DNA of 8,734 nt from Chloroflexota bacterium (GTDB lineage Bacteria > Chloroflexota > Limnocylindria > Limnocylindrales > CSP1-4), in NCBI GenBank assembly GCA_003158495.1, contig PMJT01000063.1:1-8734 (forward strand), read 5' to 3'. The first letter of the stretch is position 1. The number at the start of each line of letters is the position of its first letter. Positions 1 to 6,329 of the stretch are shown piece by piece. Under the pieces are notes generated by a model. It made no database searches, had not been told where the DNA came from, and saw nothing but the letters and a program-made list of their open reading frames with translations. The position numbers and the translations under genes are program-made.

Positions 1-1
1 G

Positions 2-649
2 CCATTGCCTGTTCAGGCGCAAGTCCCTGCCTCGGGTTGGGCTCAGCCGCCGGGATCGTGGACACCGCCGACCGCTTACGCGGCGCCAGCGTGGGGCTAC
101 GGTCCCGGATATCAGCCGGGATACGGACCTGGGTTTGCGCCGGGGTTTGCGCCGGGGTTTGCGCCGGGGTTTGCGCCGGGCTACGCGCCGCTGCCCTACG
201 CGCCTCCGGGGCCGGGACCGGGCCTGCGCTGGGGTGGGATCGGCGCGCGGTTCGGTGCGCTGGTCATCGACGCCGTCCTGATCGGCTGCAGCCTCTTCGG
301 CCTGGGACTCGTGCTCTCAGCGATCGGGGCTGGATCAACGACTCGATCAGACAGCACTGCCTCGACCGCGGTGGCGGTCGTCTGGTGGCTCCTGGTCTTC
401 ATCTACAACCCGATCTGCTGGTACGTCTTCGGCGCAACACCGGGTCAGAAGGCCCTCGGTTTGCGAGTGGCCCAGGCCTCGACAGGCCAGTCGCTCGGGA
501 TCGGTGCCGTCCTTGTCCGATACCTGGTCTTCTTCACGGTCACGGTCGCGTTTCCGCTGGGTGTCGTTTCGGCGGCTATTGCCAGCAAGGACCCGTTCAA
601 GCGGGCCTGGCACGACGAGCTGGCGAGGTCCGTCGTCGTCCGGAAGTAG
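2..649 (+). CDS. RDD family membrane protein (5' end probably outside the window)
   Basis: A small polytopic membrane protein of the RDD family; the family's role is unsettled (some members are linked to ion exchange or stress). The reading frame is open to the left edge; the first usable start is a TTG at 5, so the true start may lie upstream. Numbering from that TTG, residues 1-73 are Gly/Pro/Tyr/Ala-rich and presumably cytoplasmic and disordered, with four identical GFAP repeats at 43-58. The RDD domain follows: R82 and D89 open the first membrane segment (about 85-108), a second lies at about 122-144, and a third at about 165-192. The conserved TPGQKALGLRV stretch is at 145-155, and the closing HDELA (D204) is near the C-terminus, so the R, D and D are all present. 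It converges on the minus-strand gene ending at 716. The family call is firm; function is unknown. Confidence 0.85.
   Translation, partial: PLPVQAQVPASGWAQPPGSWTPPTAYAAPAWGYGPGYQPGYGPGFAPGFAPGFAPGFAPGYAPLPYAPPGPGPGLRWGGIGARFGALVIDAVLIGCSLFGLGLVLSAIGAGSTTRSDSTASTAVAVVWWLLVFIYNPICWYVFGATPGQKALGLRVAQASTGQSLGIGAVLVRYLVFFTVTVAFPLGVVSAAIASKDPFKRAWHDELARSVVVRK
131..180 (+). repeat. 12-bp perfect tandem repeat, about 4.2 copies
   Basis: The unit gggtttgcgccg is repeated four times without a mismatch from 131 to 178, then continues as ggc. It lies in frame in the RDD gene and encodes GFAP four times. A 12-bp unit keeps the frame when copies are gained or lost, so only the length of the N-terminal tail would change. 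The flanking PGYQ, PGYG and PGYAP sequence looks like diverged copies. The repeat uses TTT for Phe each time, although C-ending codons dominate this window, which suggests recent expansion of one unit. Confidence 0.95.
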
Positions 650-668
650 CCGGCCGCGGCCGAGTGGA

Positions 669-704
669 GCGGGCGCGAACGATCCATCCAGACCGCCCGC
701 GCCC
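669..704. terminator. possible hairpin between convergent genes
   Basis: The 66-bp gap between the two convergent genes holds gcgggcg (669-675), which can pair with cgcccgc (694-700). An alternative register pairs gggcgcg (671-677) with cgcgccc (698-704). An 8-bp palindrome, cacgcgtg, follows at 706-713. No clear T-tract follows on either strand, so intrinsic termination here is a guess based on position and pairing. Confidence 0.3.
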
Positions 705-715
705 ACACGCGTGGC

Positions 716-1378
716 TTACTTGGTGACGGTCACGTCTGTGGCGGTCCTCGTGGTCGTGCCGGCGCTGGCCACGGCCGCGTCGCCGCCGGAACCCGTGGTC
801 CTGATCGTGACCGTCGAACCCTGGGTCACGTCACCGCTGGTCCCGGCCGCCTGGGTGTGGTACGTCGTCCCCGAACCGAGCGCGACTGTCTCTGTCTGGC
901 CGTTGGTGAGAGTGACCGTGATCGACGTCGAGGTGACGCTGGTCACGGTTCCCGTGACCGTGCCGCCGGCCCCGTTGGGGCCGCCGTCGCGGCCGCCGAA
1001 GTCGAAGTTGGGCGCGCCGCTCGCGTTCGGGGCGAAGTTCGGGACGCCGTTCTGGCCGTTGGCCCCGTTGATGCCGCTCGTGGTCTGGCCGGTGCCGCTC
1101 TGCCCGGTCGCGGTAACGCGGCCGGTGGCGAAGGCGACGCCGGCGAGCGCGATCATGCTCGAAACCAGCAGCAAGGCCGTCACCGAGTTCGCGCGCCGGG
1201 GCGCCTTGGAGTAGCTGCCGGGAGGCCTGACGGCGGCGGCCTCAGGGTCGTCCGCGCCGGCCGCAAGGTCGTCGGTTGCCGATGCCTCGACAGGTCCCGT
1301 TGTCGGCAGTGGCTGCCAGACGGGCGGCTCCGCCAGGGCAGGATCAAAGGCCGTGCCATCTTGTCGCTGGGTAGTCAT
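716..1378 (-). CDS. membrane-anchored secreted beta-rich protein (DUF5666-like), function unknown
   Basis: A 220-residue protein with no function I can assign. Residues 1-64 are acidic and Pro/Ala-rich, and end in a basic patch (KAPRR, 58-62). One hydrophobic segment at about 66-86 is a signal anchor, so the rest should lie outside the membrane. Residues 88-138 form a Gly/Asn-rich linker with two related PNF motifs (PNFAPN and PNFDFGG). Residues 139-220 are a Thr/Val/Ser-rich domain with the rhythm of a small beta barrel: GTVTSV, a strand, NGQT, a strand, GTTY, then QGSTVTI. This resembles the DUF5666/OB-like proteins common in high-GC bacteria. The frame is open up to 1537, but I chose the ATG at 1378 because AGGAG lies 8 nt before it and the 53 upstream codons are low-complexity. 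It sits 217 bp downstream of the kinase gene with its own motif copy upstream, so it is probably a separately promoted partner or target of the two-component system. Confidence 0.7.
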   Translation of the reverse strand: MTTQRQDGTAFDPALAEPPVWQPLPTTGPVEASATDDLAAGADDPEAAAVRPPGSYSKAPRRANSVTALLLVSSMIALAGVAFATGRVTATGQSGTGQTTSGINGANGQNGVPNFAPNASGAPNFDFGGRDGGPNGAGGTVTGTVTSVTSTSITVTLTNGQTETVALGSGTTYHTQAAGTSGDVTQGSTVTIRTTGSGGDAAVASAGTTTRTATDVTVTK

Positions 1379-1386
1379 CGAAGCAT

Positions 1387-1391
1387 CTCCT
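1387..1391 (-). promoter_or_regulatory. ribosome binding site that fixes the start at 1378
   Basis: On the minus strand AGGAG is followed by 8 nt and then the ATG at 1378-1376. No comparable site precedes the longer in-frame start at 1537, which favours the 220-residue product. Confidence 0.75.
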
Positions 1392-1502
1392 GGTGGTCCA
1401 AGATCGGGGTGCGGTGGAAGCATCTGCCCCAGTCGACCCGGAGCCGTACCCGACCCATCCGTCGAATCGCCGGCGTCCATGGGCACAGATTCGCTCGGCA
1501 AT

Positions 1503-1520
1503 GCTGTCGAACTGGTTACG
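1503..1520 (-). promoter_or_regulatory. shared motif, copy A (upstream of the secreted-protein gene)
   Basis: The plus strand reads gctgtcgaactggttacg, matching copy C at 15 of 18 positions. It lies 125 bp upstream of the start at 1378, between the kinase stop and that gene. Read on the minus strand it contains TTCG twice at an 11-bp interval, about one helical turn, a layout OmpR-type regulators often bind. Its role as an operator is inferred from recurrence and position only. Confidence 0.5.
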
Positions 1521-1595
1521 AAGCTGAAGCGTGGCACGAGCGATCGAAACCGCGCCGCCGGCCGCCGACCGCCAGTCCGGCCACCGCCGCCGGCC

Positions 1596-2879
1596 CTATT
1601 CGGCGGAGTGCGAGTCCCGATGGCCGCTCATGGAACGAGGCCAGCTGACGCTGATGCTCGCCCCACCGGCCGGCGAGGTTCCGATATGCCACTTCCCGCC
1701 GGTGGCCCGGACGATCGCGTCGGCGATTGCCAGGCCCAGGCCGGAACCGCCGGGATGATCCGTGGCGCGATGGAACCGGTCGAAGACCCGGCCGCGCTCT
1801 TCTTCCGAGATGCCCGGCCCCGAGTCGTCCACGGTCAGGCGGACGCGGCGGCCCTCCGCGGCGACGTGGACCTGGACGCTCCCGCCGTCTGGCGAGTAAC
1901 GGCAGGCGTTGTCGAGCAGGATGCCCACGAGCCGGTCGAGCCAGTCAGGGGGCGCAGTCACGATGGCGTCGGAGTCGACCGGCGCGGCGGCAACCTCGAG
2001 TTTCTGGCCGCGTGTCTCCGCGACCACGCCGAATCTGTCGGCCGTCTGGGCCGCCAGCACGCGGACGTCGACCGGTTCGGCCTCGGGCTGCCCTCCGGTC
2101 GAGTCGAACCGGGCCAGCCAGAGCATGTCGTCCACGAGGCGCCGCGTTCGCTTGAGCTCCGTGTCTATGCTCCCGAATGCCGCCGCGTCCCGGGCCGAAT
2201 CGCGTTGACGGGCGAGGGCCAGCGTGGCCTGGGCCTCGATGACCGAAAGCGGGGTGCGCAACTCGTGCGATGCGTCGGCGGTGAATTCGAGCTGGCGCTG
2301 GCGGGCCCGTTCGATCGGCAGGGCCACCCGGCGCCCGATCGCCACCGAACCCAGGAAGACGACGATGAGCAGGGCGAAGCCGATGCCGATCTCGGCCACG
2401 ATCAGCGTCGACTGGGTCTGCGACACGCCGTCCATGGTCTCGCCGACGACGACGTAGTCGTCACCGCGGACTGCACCCTCGATCCGAACGTCGACTCCGC
2501 TGATGGACACCGTCTGCGGGCCGACGACGTGGTTGTAGGCGGCCGGTAGAGCGATGTTCGAGGTGTTCTGGCTGACCGTCGATCCGTTCGGGCTGATACG
2601 CCACATGAGCACGGGCGCGCTGAAGGGATGGTCCTGCGGGCCCGGCTGCCCGAAGGGCTGGTCGCTACCCGGCTGGACAGGAACAGGTCCGAGCGCCTGG
2701 CTGAGGCGATTGTCGATCGCCGCCGTGAGGTTGTTCGCAACGAAGACAACGACCACTACAGCAATCAGGACGTAGGCGACGCCGACGATGGCGCTCGCCG
2801 CCATGGCCACACGAACCGCGAGCATGCCGACCGACGGTCCAGCCTGGTGCTCGGACTGAGACGGGCGGAACGCCCTCAC
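1596..2879 (-). CDS. two-component sensor histidine kinase
   Basis: A membrane histidine kinase of 427 residues that should autophosphorylate on His205 and pass the phosphate to the regulator encoded just upstream. Membrane segment 1 is at about 20-48, an extracytoplasmic sensing region of about 105 residues follows, and membrane segment 2 is at about 158-182. The H box reads ASHELRTPLS (His205). The ATPase domain shows an N box, LLDNACRYSPDGG (Asn324); G1, DDSGPGIS (351-358); the F box, VFDRFHR; and G2, GGSGLGLAI (377-385). All catalytic motifs are intact. Only about 20 residues separate membrane segment 2 from the H box, too few for a full HAMP domain. The start is a GTG whose bases overlap the regulator's stop (GTGA, 2876-2879), so the pair is co-transcribed and probably translationally coupled. 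The sensing region has no domain I recognise, so the signal is unknown. Confidence 0.95.
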   Translation of the reverse strand: MRAFRPSQSEHQAGPSVGMLAVRVAMAASAIVGVAYVLIAVVVVVFVANNLTAAIDNRLSQALGPVPVQPGSDQPFGQPGPQDHPFSAPVLMWRISPNGSTVSQNTSNIALPAAYNHVVGPQTVSISGVDVRIEGAVRGDDYVVVGETMDGVSQTQSTLIVAEIGIGFALLIVVFLGSVAIGRRVALPIERARQRQLEFTADASHELRTPLSVIEAQATLALARQRDSARDAAAFGSIDTELKRTRRLVDDMLWLARFDSTGGQPEAEPVDVRVLAAQTADRFGVVAETRGQKLEVAAAPVDSDAIVTAPPDWLDRLVGILLDNACRYSPDGGSVQVHVAAEGRRVRLTVDDSGPGISEEERGRVFDRFHRATDHPGGSGLGLAIADAIVRATGGKWHIGTSPAGGASISVSWPRSMSGHRDSHSAE

Positions 2880-3544
2880 GTTTCCTCCAGCCGATAGCCG
2901 GCCCCCCGGACGGTGACGATTCGAACGCCGGCGCCGGGGAGCTTCGCGCGCAGACGGCTGAGCTGGACGTCGATCGCGTTCGAACCCATGGGATCCGTTT
3001 CGTCCTCCCAGCCGTGTTCGGCGATGGCCTTGCGGTCCACCACGGCCGGCGAGCGGCGCATCAGCAACTCGAGGATCTTGTATTCGGTGGCGGTGAGGGC
3101 CAGATCCCGGTCGCGCAGGGTCACTCCCCGTCGGATCGGGTCGAGGGTTAGCGAGCCGCGTTCGATGTTGGGGGCGTCCACGCCGCGCGGCCGGCGCTGG
3201 AGCGCGCGGATGCGGGCAAGCAGCTCCCCGAAGTCGAAGGGCTTCACGAGGTAGTCGTCCGCGCCAGCGTCAAGGCCGCGGATCCGGTCCGGCGGCGTGT
3301 CGCGAGCAGTCAGCATGAGGATCGCGGTCGGCTTGCCGTGCTTGCGAGCCCATGCCACGACATCGATTCCCTCCACGCCGGGCATGCGCCAGTCGATTAC
3401 GGCGACGTCGTAGTCGTAGAACTTGAAGAGGTCGATGGCATCGTCGCCACGCTCGGCGGCATCGACCTGGTACCCGTAATCCTTGAGGCCCATGACAAGG
3501 ACCTGGCGGAGGCCCGGATCGTCCTCGGCTACCAGCACGCGCAT
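2876..3544 (-). CDS. OmpR/PhoB-family response regulator
   Basis: A DNA-binding response regulator of 222 residues, normal for the family. The receiver domain (1-117) has the acidic pair Asp8/Asp9, the phosphoacceptor Asp51 in VIDWRMPG, Thr79 in LTARD and Lys101 in VKPFDF, so it should be phosphorylatable. The C-terminal winged-helix domain (about 125-222) carries TATEYKILELLMRR, the recognition-helix region NAIDVQLSRLRAKL and the wing VRGAGYRLE. The start ATG has GAGGA about 6 nt upstream. It is the first gene of the pair with the kinase, overlapping it by 4 bp. Its 240-bp upstream region holds a structured inverted repeat (3602-3636) and motif copy B (3716-3733), so autoregulation is plausible. 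It is a candidate for the protein that binds the shared motif, but this is inference. Confidence 0.95.
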   Translation of the reverse strand: MRVLVAEDDPGLRQVLVMGLKDYGYQVDAAERGDDAIDLFKFYDYDVAVIDWRMPGVEGIDVVAWARKHGKPTAILMLTARDTPPDRIRGLDAGADDYLVKPFDFGELLARIRALQRRPRGVDAPNIERGSLTLDPIRRGVTLRDRDLALTATEYKILELLMRRSPAVVDRKAIAEHGWEDETDPMGSNAIDVQLSRLRAKLPGAGVRIVTVRGAGYRLEET

Positions 3545-3601
3545 CGTTCGTCCTCGGTGTTTGCCGTTGTTCCGGGCGCGCCGCGCTCGGCCGGCGGGCT
3601 C

Positions 3602-3636
3602 GAAGGCGCCGCAATCGTAGCGCCGATGGCGCCTTC
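3602..3636. promoter_or_regulatory. 9-bp inverted repeat in the response-regulator leader/promoter
   Basis: GAAGGCGCC (3602-3610) pairs perfectly with GGCGCCTTC (3628-3636). Inside, ATCG (3614-3617) pairs with CGAT (3624-3627), leaving a 6-nt loop and a 3-nt bulge. On the minus strand the interior contains TACGAT (3619-3614), which fits a TANNNT -10 element. The outer arm ends 57 bp before the regulator start. No T-tract follows, so it is not a standard terminator. It could be an operator flanking a -10 element or an RNA hairpin in the 5' UTR. Confidence 0.45.
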
Positions 3637-3715
3637 CCCGGCCCGTTTGTGCGAACGGCCGTGGTGTGCGTCGCGGATCGACTGAGCTCCCATTGCCGGA
3701 TAGTGCGGGACTGCA

Positions 3716-3733
3716 CCTTTCAACGGGGTTACG
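3716..3733 (-). promoter_or_regulatory. shared motif, copy B (upstream of the response-regulator gene)
   Basis: The plus strand reads cctttcaacggggttacg, 15 of 18 identical to copy C in the same register. It lies 171 bp upstream of the regulator start and 8 bp beyond the terminator hairpin of the glycosyltransferase operon, so it belongs to the next transcription unit. Function is inferred from recurrence. Confidence 0.5.
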
Positions 3734-3741
3734 AATCGAAA

Positions 3742-3767
3742 GCGGCCGGCCCCGAGGGACCGGCCGC
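3742..3767 (-). terminator. probable rho-independent terminator of the gtrA-GT39 operon
   Basis: Eight perfectly paired bases, gcggccgg (3742-3749) with ccggccgc (3760-3767), enclose a 10-nt loop that can close by two further C-G pairs. On the minus strand the stem begins 18 bp past the glycosyltransferase stop and is followed by TTTCGATTCG, a weak T-rich tract. It separates this operon from the regulator gene. Confidence 0.65.
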
Positions 3768-3784
3768 CACGGATTGGCGACCGC

Positions 3785-5782
3785 CTACGCCGCGCCCGCG
3801 CAGTCGTAGAGCGACGACGACGAGCCGCCGTAGTTGACGACCTTGCACGTGGATGTGACCCAGGTGGTCCGGTCGGACGTGTCCGTACTGCCGCCGGGGA
3901 ACCCGCCCGCACCGCCGCCCGCCAGGACGAAGCGAAGCTTGCCCGAGGCGATGTAGCTCTTGAGCTGAGCGAGCGTGGGCGCCGGATCGGAGCCCGTGAA
4001 ACCGCCCATGGCCATCACCGGCAGACCCGTGGCAATCTCGATCGAGCCCGCTTCCTGGGCGGAGTTGGCCGCCACGATCCACGAGGCCGTTCCACGGTTG
4101 GCGACGAGGTAGTTCAGCAGAGCCGAGTCCGAAGTGTTGCCGCCGAGGCCGCCGCCGTCGCCGGGGAGTCCGCTGGCAATCTGGCCGCTCGCGCCGCCTC
4201 CAGCCAGCCCGCCGACCGGGCCCACGCCGAGGCCTGCGCCGCCCGGTCCGGCCCCGCCGCCGAACCCACTGGTTGTTCCGGGGCCAGGATGCGGGTCGCC
4301 GCCGCCGTACGCGGTTCCGGTGGTGTCGAGGGCATAAGCAGCCGGCGCCAGGAGAGTGGCGATGACACCCACTCCGGCTGCGGCAAGAGCAATTCGCTTG
4401 ACCGCGGTGCGACCGGCGAGCGCGGGCAAGGAAGCGGCAATCAGCACGACCAGCGCCACGGCCGCCAGACCGATAGCCACGGGGCCCAGGCCCACGGCGA
4501 ACGTTGGGGTCCGGTCCAGGAGCGTGGCGCCGAACCACGCCGTAGCGAGACAGGCGATGCCGACGGCAATCCCGCCGAACCAGATTCGAAGGTGCGACTT
4601 CCACAACTCCACCATGCCCGCGCCGACGAGGGCGCCGATGGCGGGAGCGAGGGCGACGGCGTAGTAGGAGTGGATGATCCCGGACATATAGCTGAACGTG
4701 ATGGCCGTGACGATGAGCCAGCTGCCCCACAGTAAATAGCCGGCGAGGGCACGGTCGGTGCGCTCGGTCCAGCGGCGGCGGTACAGGCCGACGACGAGGC
4801 AGCCGATCGAGAGCGGGATGAACCAGGCGATCTGGCCGAACATCTGGTCGTTGAACAATCTCAGCGGGCCGACTTCTCCGCTGAAGCCACCGCCGCCCGC
4901 GCCACCCCCGCCGGGGCCGCTGGCGCCGAAGATGCGGCCGAGTCCGTCGTAGCCGAAGATCAGGTCGAGAGGCGACCCGGTCGTGCTGCCGCCGATGAAG
5001 GGCTTACTACCGACCGGCAGCATCTCCACGATCGCAACCCACCAGCCACTCGTCACGAGGACGGCGACGAGCGCGACACCCAGCCCGATGATCCTGCGCC
5101 GCAAGGTTGTGTTCGCCGAGAAGCCGAAGACGAGGGCGTAGCCGGGCAGGACGAGATATGCCTGTAGATACTTGGTCAGGAACCCAAGACCGACGCAGGC
5201 CGCGGCCAATGCCATCCAGCGATAGCTGCCGTTTTCGAGGGACCGCAGCAACGCCCACGCGGAGAGGACGAGAAGCAGCGTCAGCAGCGCATCCGGGTTG
5301 TTGAAGCGGAAGATCAGGACCGCGGCCGGGGTCAGGGCCATAACGACCGCGGCGATCGTCGCGGCGGCGGCGCCGAAGGAATGCTTCACGGCCACCCACA
5401 GAACACCGACCGTTGCCACGCCGGCGAGGGCCTCGGGGAGCAGGACGCTCCACGAACTCAACCCGAACACCCGGACCGAGAGACCCATCAGCATCGTGCC
5501 GAGGGGCGGCTTGTCCACGGTGATGAAGTTGTTGGCATCGAAGCTGCCGAAGAACCAGGCCGACCAGCTTTGCGACGCGGCCAGCGCCGCGGCCGAGTAG
5601 TAGGTGTTGGCGTAGCCGCTGACCGTGAGGTTCCAGATGTACAGGACAGCGGCCAGGAGCAACACGCCGGCGAGCGCGGGGCGGACCCACATGGCTTCGT
5701 CGGTCGATCCCCTAACGAGGCTGCGGACACTCTCGACGGGTCGGAACCGCGGCATGGATGCGGGTCTGGCGATGGTGGTCAT
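3785..5782 (-). CDS. GT39 (ArnT/PMT-like, YkcB-type) membrane glycosyltransferase
   Basis: A 665-residue GT-C-fold glycosyltransferase of the dolichyl-phosphate-mannose/ArnT superfamily, expected to move a sugar from a polyprenyl-phosphate donor onto an envelope acceptor outside the membrane. Membrane segment 1 is at about 35-52. The first extracellular loop has GYANTYYSAA (56-65) and FDANNFITVDKPP (81-93), the hallmark region with Asp82 and Asp90. Many further hydrophobic segments follow to about 485, with RFNNPDALL at 159-167 and GFLTKYLQAY at 200-209. The conserved GYDGLGRI (278-285) precedes a Gly-rich insertion (about 287-300) and then GPLRLFN. The C-terminal part has a 58-residue Gly-rich linker (about 493-550) and a soluble domain (551-665) with NYLVANRG, WIVAANSAQEA and GLPVMAMGGFTGSDP, as in YkcB-like mannosyltransferases. 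The ATG overlaps the gtrA stop (ATGA, 5779-5782) and has AAAGGA about 8 nt upstream. Donor sugar and acceptor cannot be told from sequence. Confidence 0.88.
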   Translation of the reverse strand: MTTIARPASMPRFRPVESVRSLVRGSTDEAMWVRPALAGVLLLAAVLYIWNLTVSGYANTYYSAAALAASQSWSAWFFGSFDANNFITVDKPPLGTMLMGLSVRVFGLSSWSVLLPEALAGVATVGVLWVAVKHSFGAAAATIAAVVMALTPAAVLIFRFNNPDALLTLLLVLSAWALLRSLENGSYRWMALAAACVGLGFLTKYLQAYLVLPGYALVFGFSANTTLRRRIIGLGVALVAVLVTSGWWVAIVEMLPVGSKPFIGGSTTGSPLDLIFGYDGLGRIFGASGPGGGGAGGGGFSGEVGPLRLFNDQMFGQIAWFIPLSIGCLVVGLYRRRWTERTDRALAGYLLWGSWLIVTAITFSYMSGIIHSYYAVALAPAIGALVGAGMVELWKSHLRIWFGGIAVGIACLATAWFGATLLDRTPTFAVGLGPVAIGLAAVALVVLIAASLPALAGRTAVKRIALAAAGVGVIATLLAPAAYALDTTGTAYGGGDPHPGPGTTSGFGGGAGPGGAGLGVGPVGGLAGGGASGQIASGLPGDGGGLGGNTSDSALLNYLVANRGTASWIVAANSAQEAGSIEIATGLPVMAMGGFTGSDPAPTLAQLKSYIASGKLRFVLAGGGAGGFPGGSTDTSDRTTWVTSTCKVVNYGGSSSSLYDCAGAA

Positions 5783-6297
5783 CCTCGTGTCCTTTTCGAC
5801 TGAATGAGGTTAGCGAATGTGTGGCGTGGTGGACGCGGGATGGCGTGCACCGCCGAGGTCGCGCCGCCATGAACGGCGTGGCGAAGGAACAGGAAGCGAA
5901 CGAGCGTGGCGACCGCGTTGGCCGCAACCAGGACCGCGAGTTCGGAGAGCCGGCCGTGGCGCGGGTCGATCGAATTGAGCGCCAGCAGCGAGGCCGACGT
6001 GATCAGGAGTGCGACGCCAAGCGCCAGGAGCCCGGCGGCGTGATGTCGCGCCAGCCCCTCGTTGCCGCGAATCCCGAACGTGAGCCAGCGGTTCGCCGCC
6101 GTGTTTCCGACCGCAGTCATCAGCAGGGATAGCGCATTGGCGATGCCGGCCGGGGCCGCCTGCCTGAGCCATGCATAGAGCGCGATGTACGCCACGGTGC
6201 ATGCGGCACCGATGGCGCCGAAGCTCACCAATTGCCGCACCACGGCGCGGTGAGATGCGAACGAGCCGGGAATCGATAGGGCTGTCATGGCCGCCAC
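5779..6297 (-). CDS. GtrA-family membrane protein
   Basis: A 172-residue GtrA-family protein with four predicted membrane segments at about 22-44, 49-68, 86-107 and 118-140. Characteristic features are LVSFGAIGAACTVAY in segment 1, NTAANRWLTF after segment 2 (Asn69, Arg70, Phe74) and VRFLFLRHAV at the end of segment 4. GtrA proteins are thought to flip or help transfer polyprenyl-phosphate-linked sugars, supplying the donor for a partner glycosyltransferase. The partner here is the GT39 gene that overlaps its stop by 4 bp. The basic C-terminal tail (about 145-172) is not conserved-looking. The start is uncertain between GTG at 6297 and ATG at 6288 (MTALSIP), and neither has a good ribosome binding site at normal spacing. 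It heads the operon, with motif copy C only 14 to 23 bp upstream of these starts. Confidence 0.85.
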   Translation of the reverse strand: MAAMTALSIPGSFASHRAVVRQLVSFGAIGAACTVAYIALYAWLRQAAPAGIANALSLLMTAVGNTAANRWLTFGIRGNEGLARHHAAGLLALGVALLITSASLLALNSIDPRHGRLSELAVLVAANAVATLVRFLFLRHAVHGGATSAVHAIPRPPRHTFANLIQSKRTRG

Positions 6298-6311
6298 TTT
6301 CGGCCAGGATC

Positions 6312-6329
6312 CCTTTCGAACGGGTTACG
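6312..6329 (-). promoter_or_regulatory. shared motif, copy C (upstream of gtrA)
   Basis: The plus strand reads cctttcgaacgggttacg, the best representative of the three copies. It lies immediately upstream of gtrA, and its last base coincides with the first base of the adjacent inverted repeat (6329-6347). On the minus strand CGTAAC resembles the -35 element of some ECF sigma factors, but the three copies share no -10 sequence 16-17 nt downstream, so I prefer an operator reading. Confidence 0.5.

Noticed and set aside
504..1214. Plus-strand frame across the convergent junction
   Set aside because: It overlaps both the RDD gene and the secreted-protein gene, and its Val/Pro-rich sequence is the antisense of the Thr/Gly-rich domain.
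1379..1537. N-terminal extension of the secreted-protein gene to a start at 1537
   Set aside because: The ATG at 1378 has a well-spaced AGGAG, the extension is low-complexity, and it would run through motif copy A's downstream region.
1556..1595. GC-rich self-complementary stretch after the kinase stop as a terminator
   Set aside because: Only short ambiguous pairings of gccggc-type sequence exist, with a 26-nt loop and no T-tract.
1353..2549. Long plus-strand frame (398 codons) opposite the kinase
   Set aside because: It lies antisense to intact kinase motifs and gives an Arg/Gly/Asp-rich product without domains.
3729..4730. Minus-strand frame of 333 codons inside the glycosyltransferase
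   Set aside because: It is another frame of the GT39 gene, Arg/Gly/His-rich, and would run through the terminator hairpin.
6312..6329. Motif copy C as an ECF sigma -35/-10 promoter
   Set aside because: CGTAAC resembles a known type of -35 element, but the three copies share no -10 sequence at 16-17 nt, so a core promoter is not supported.
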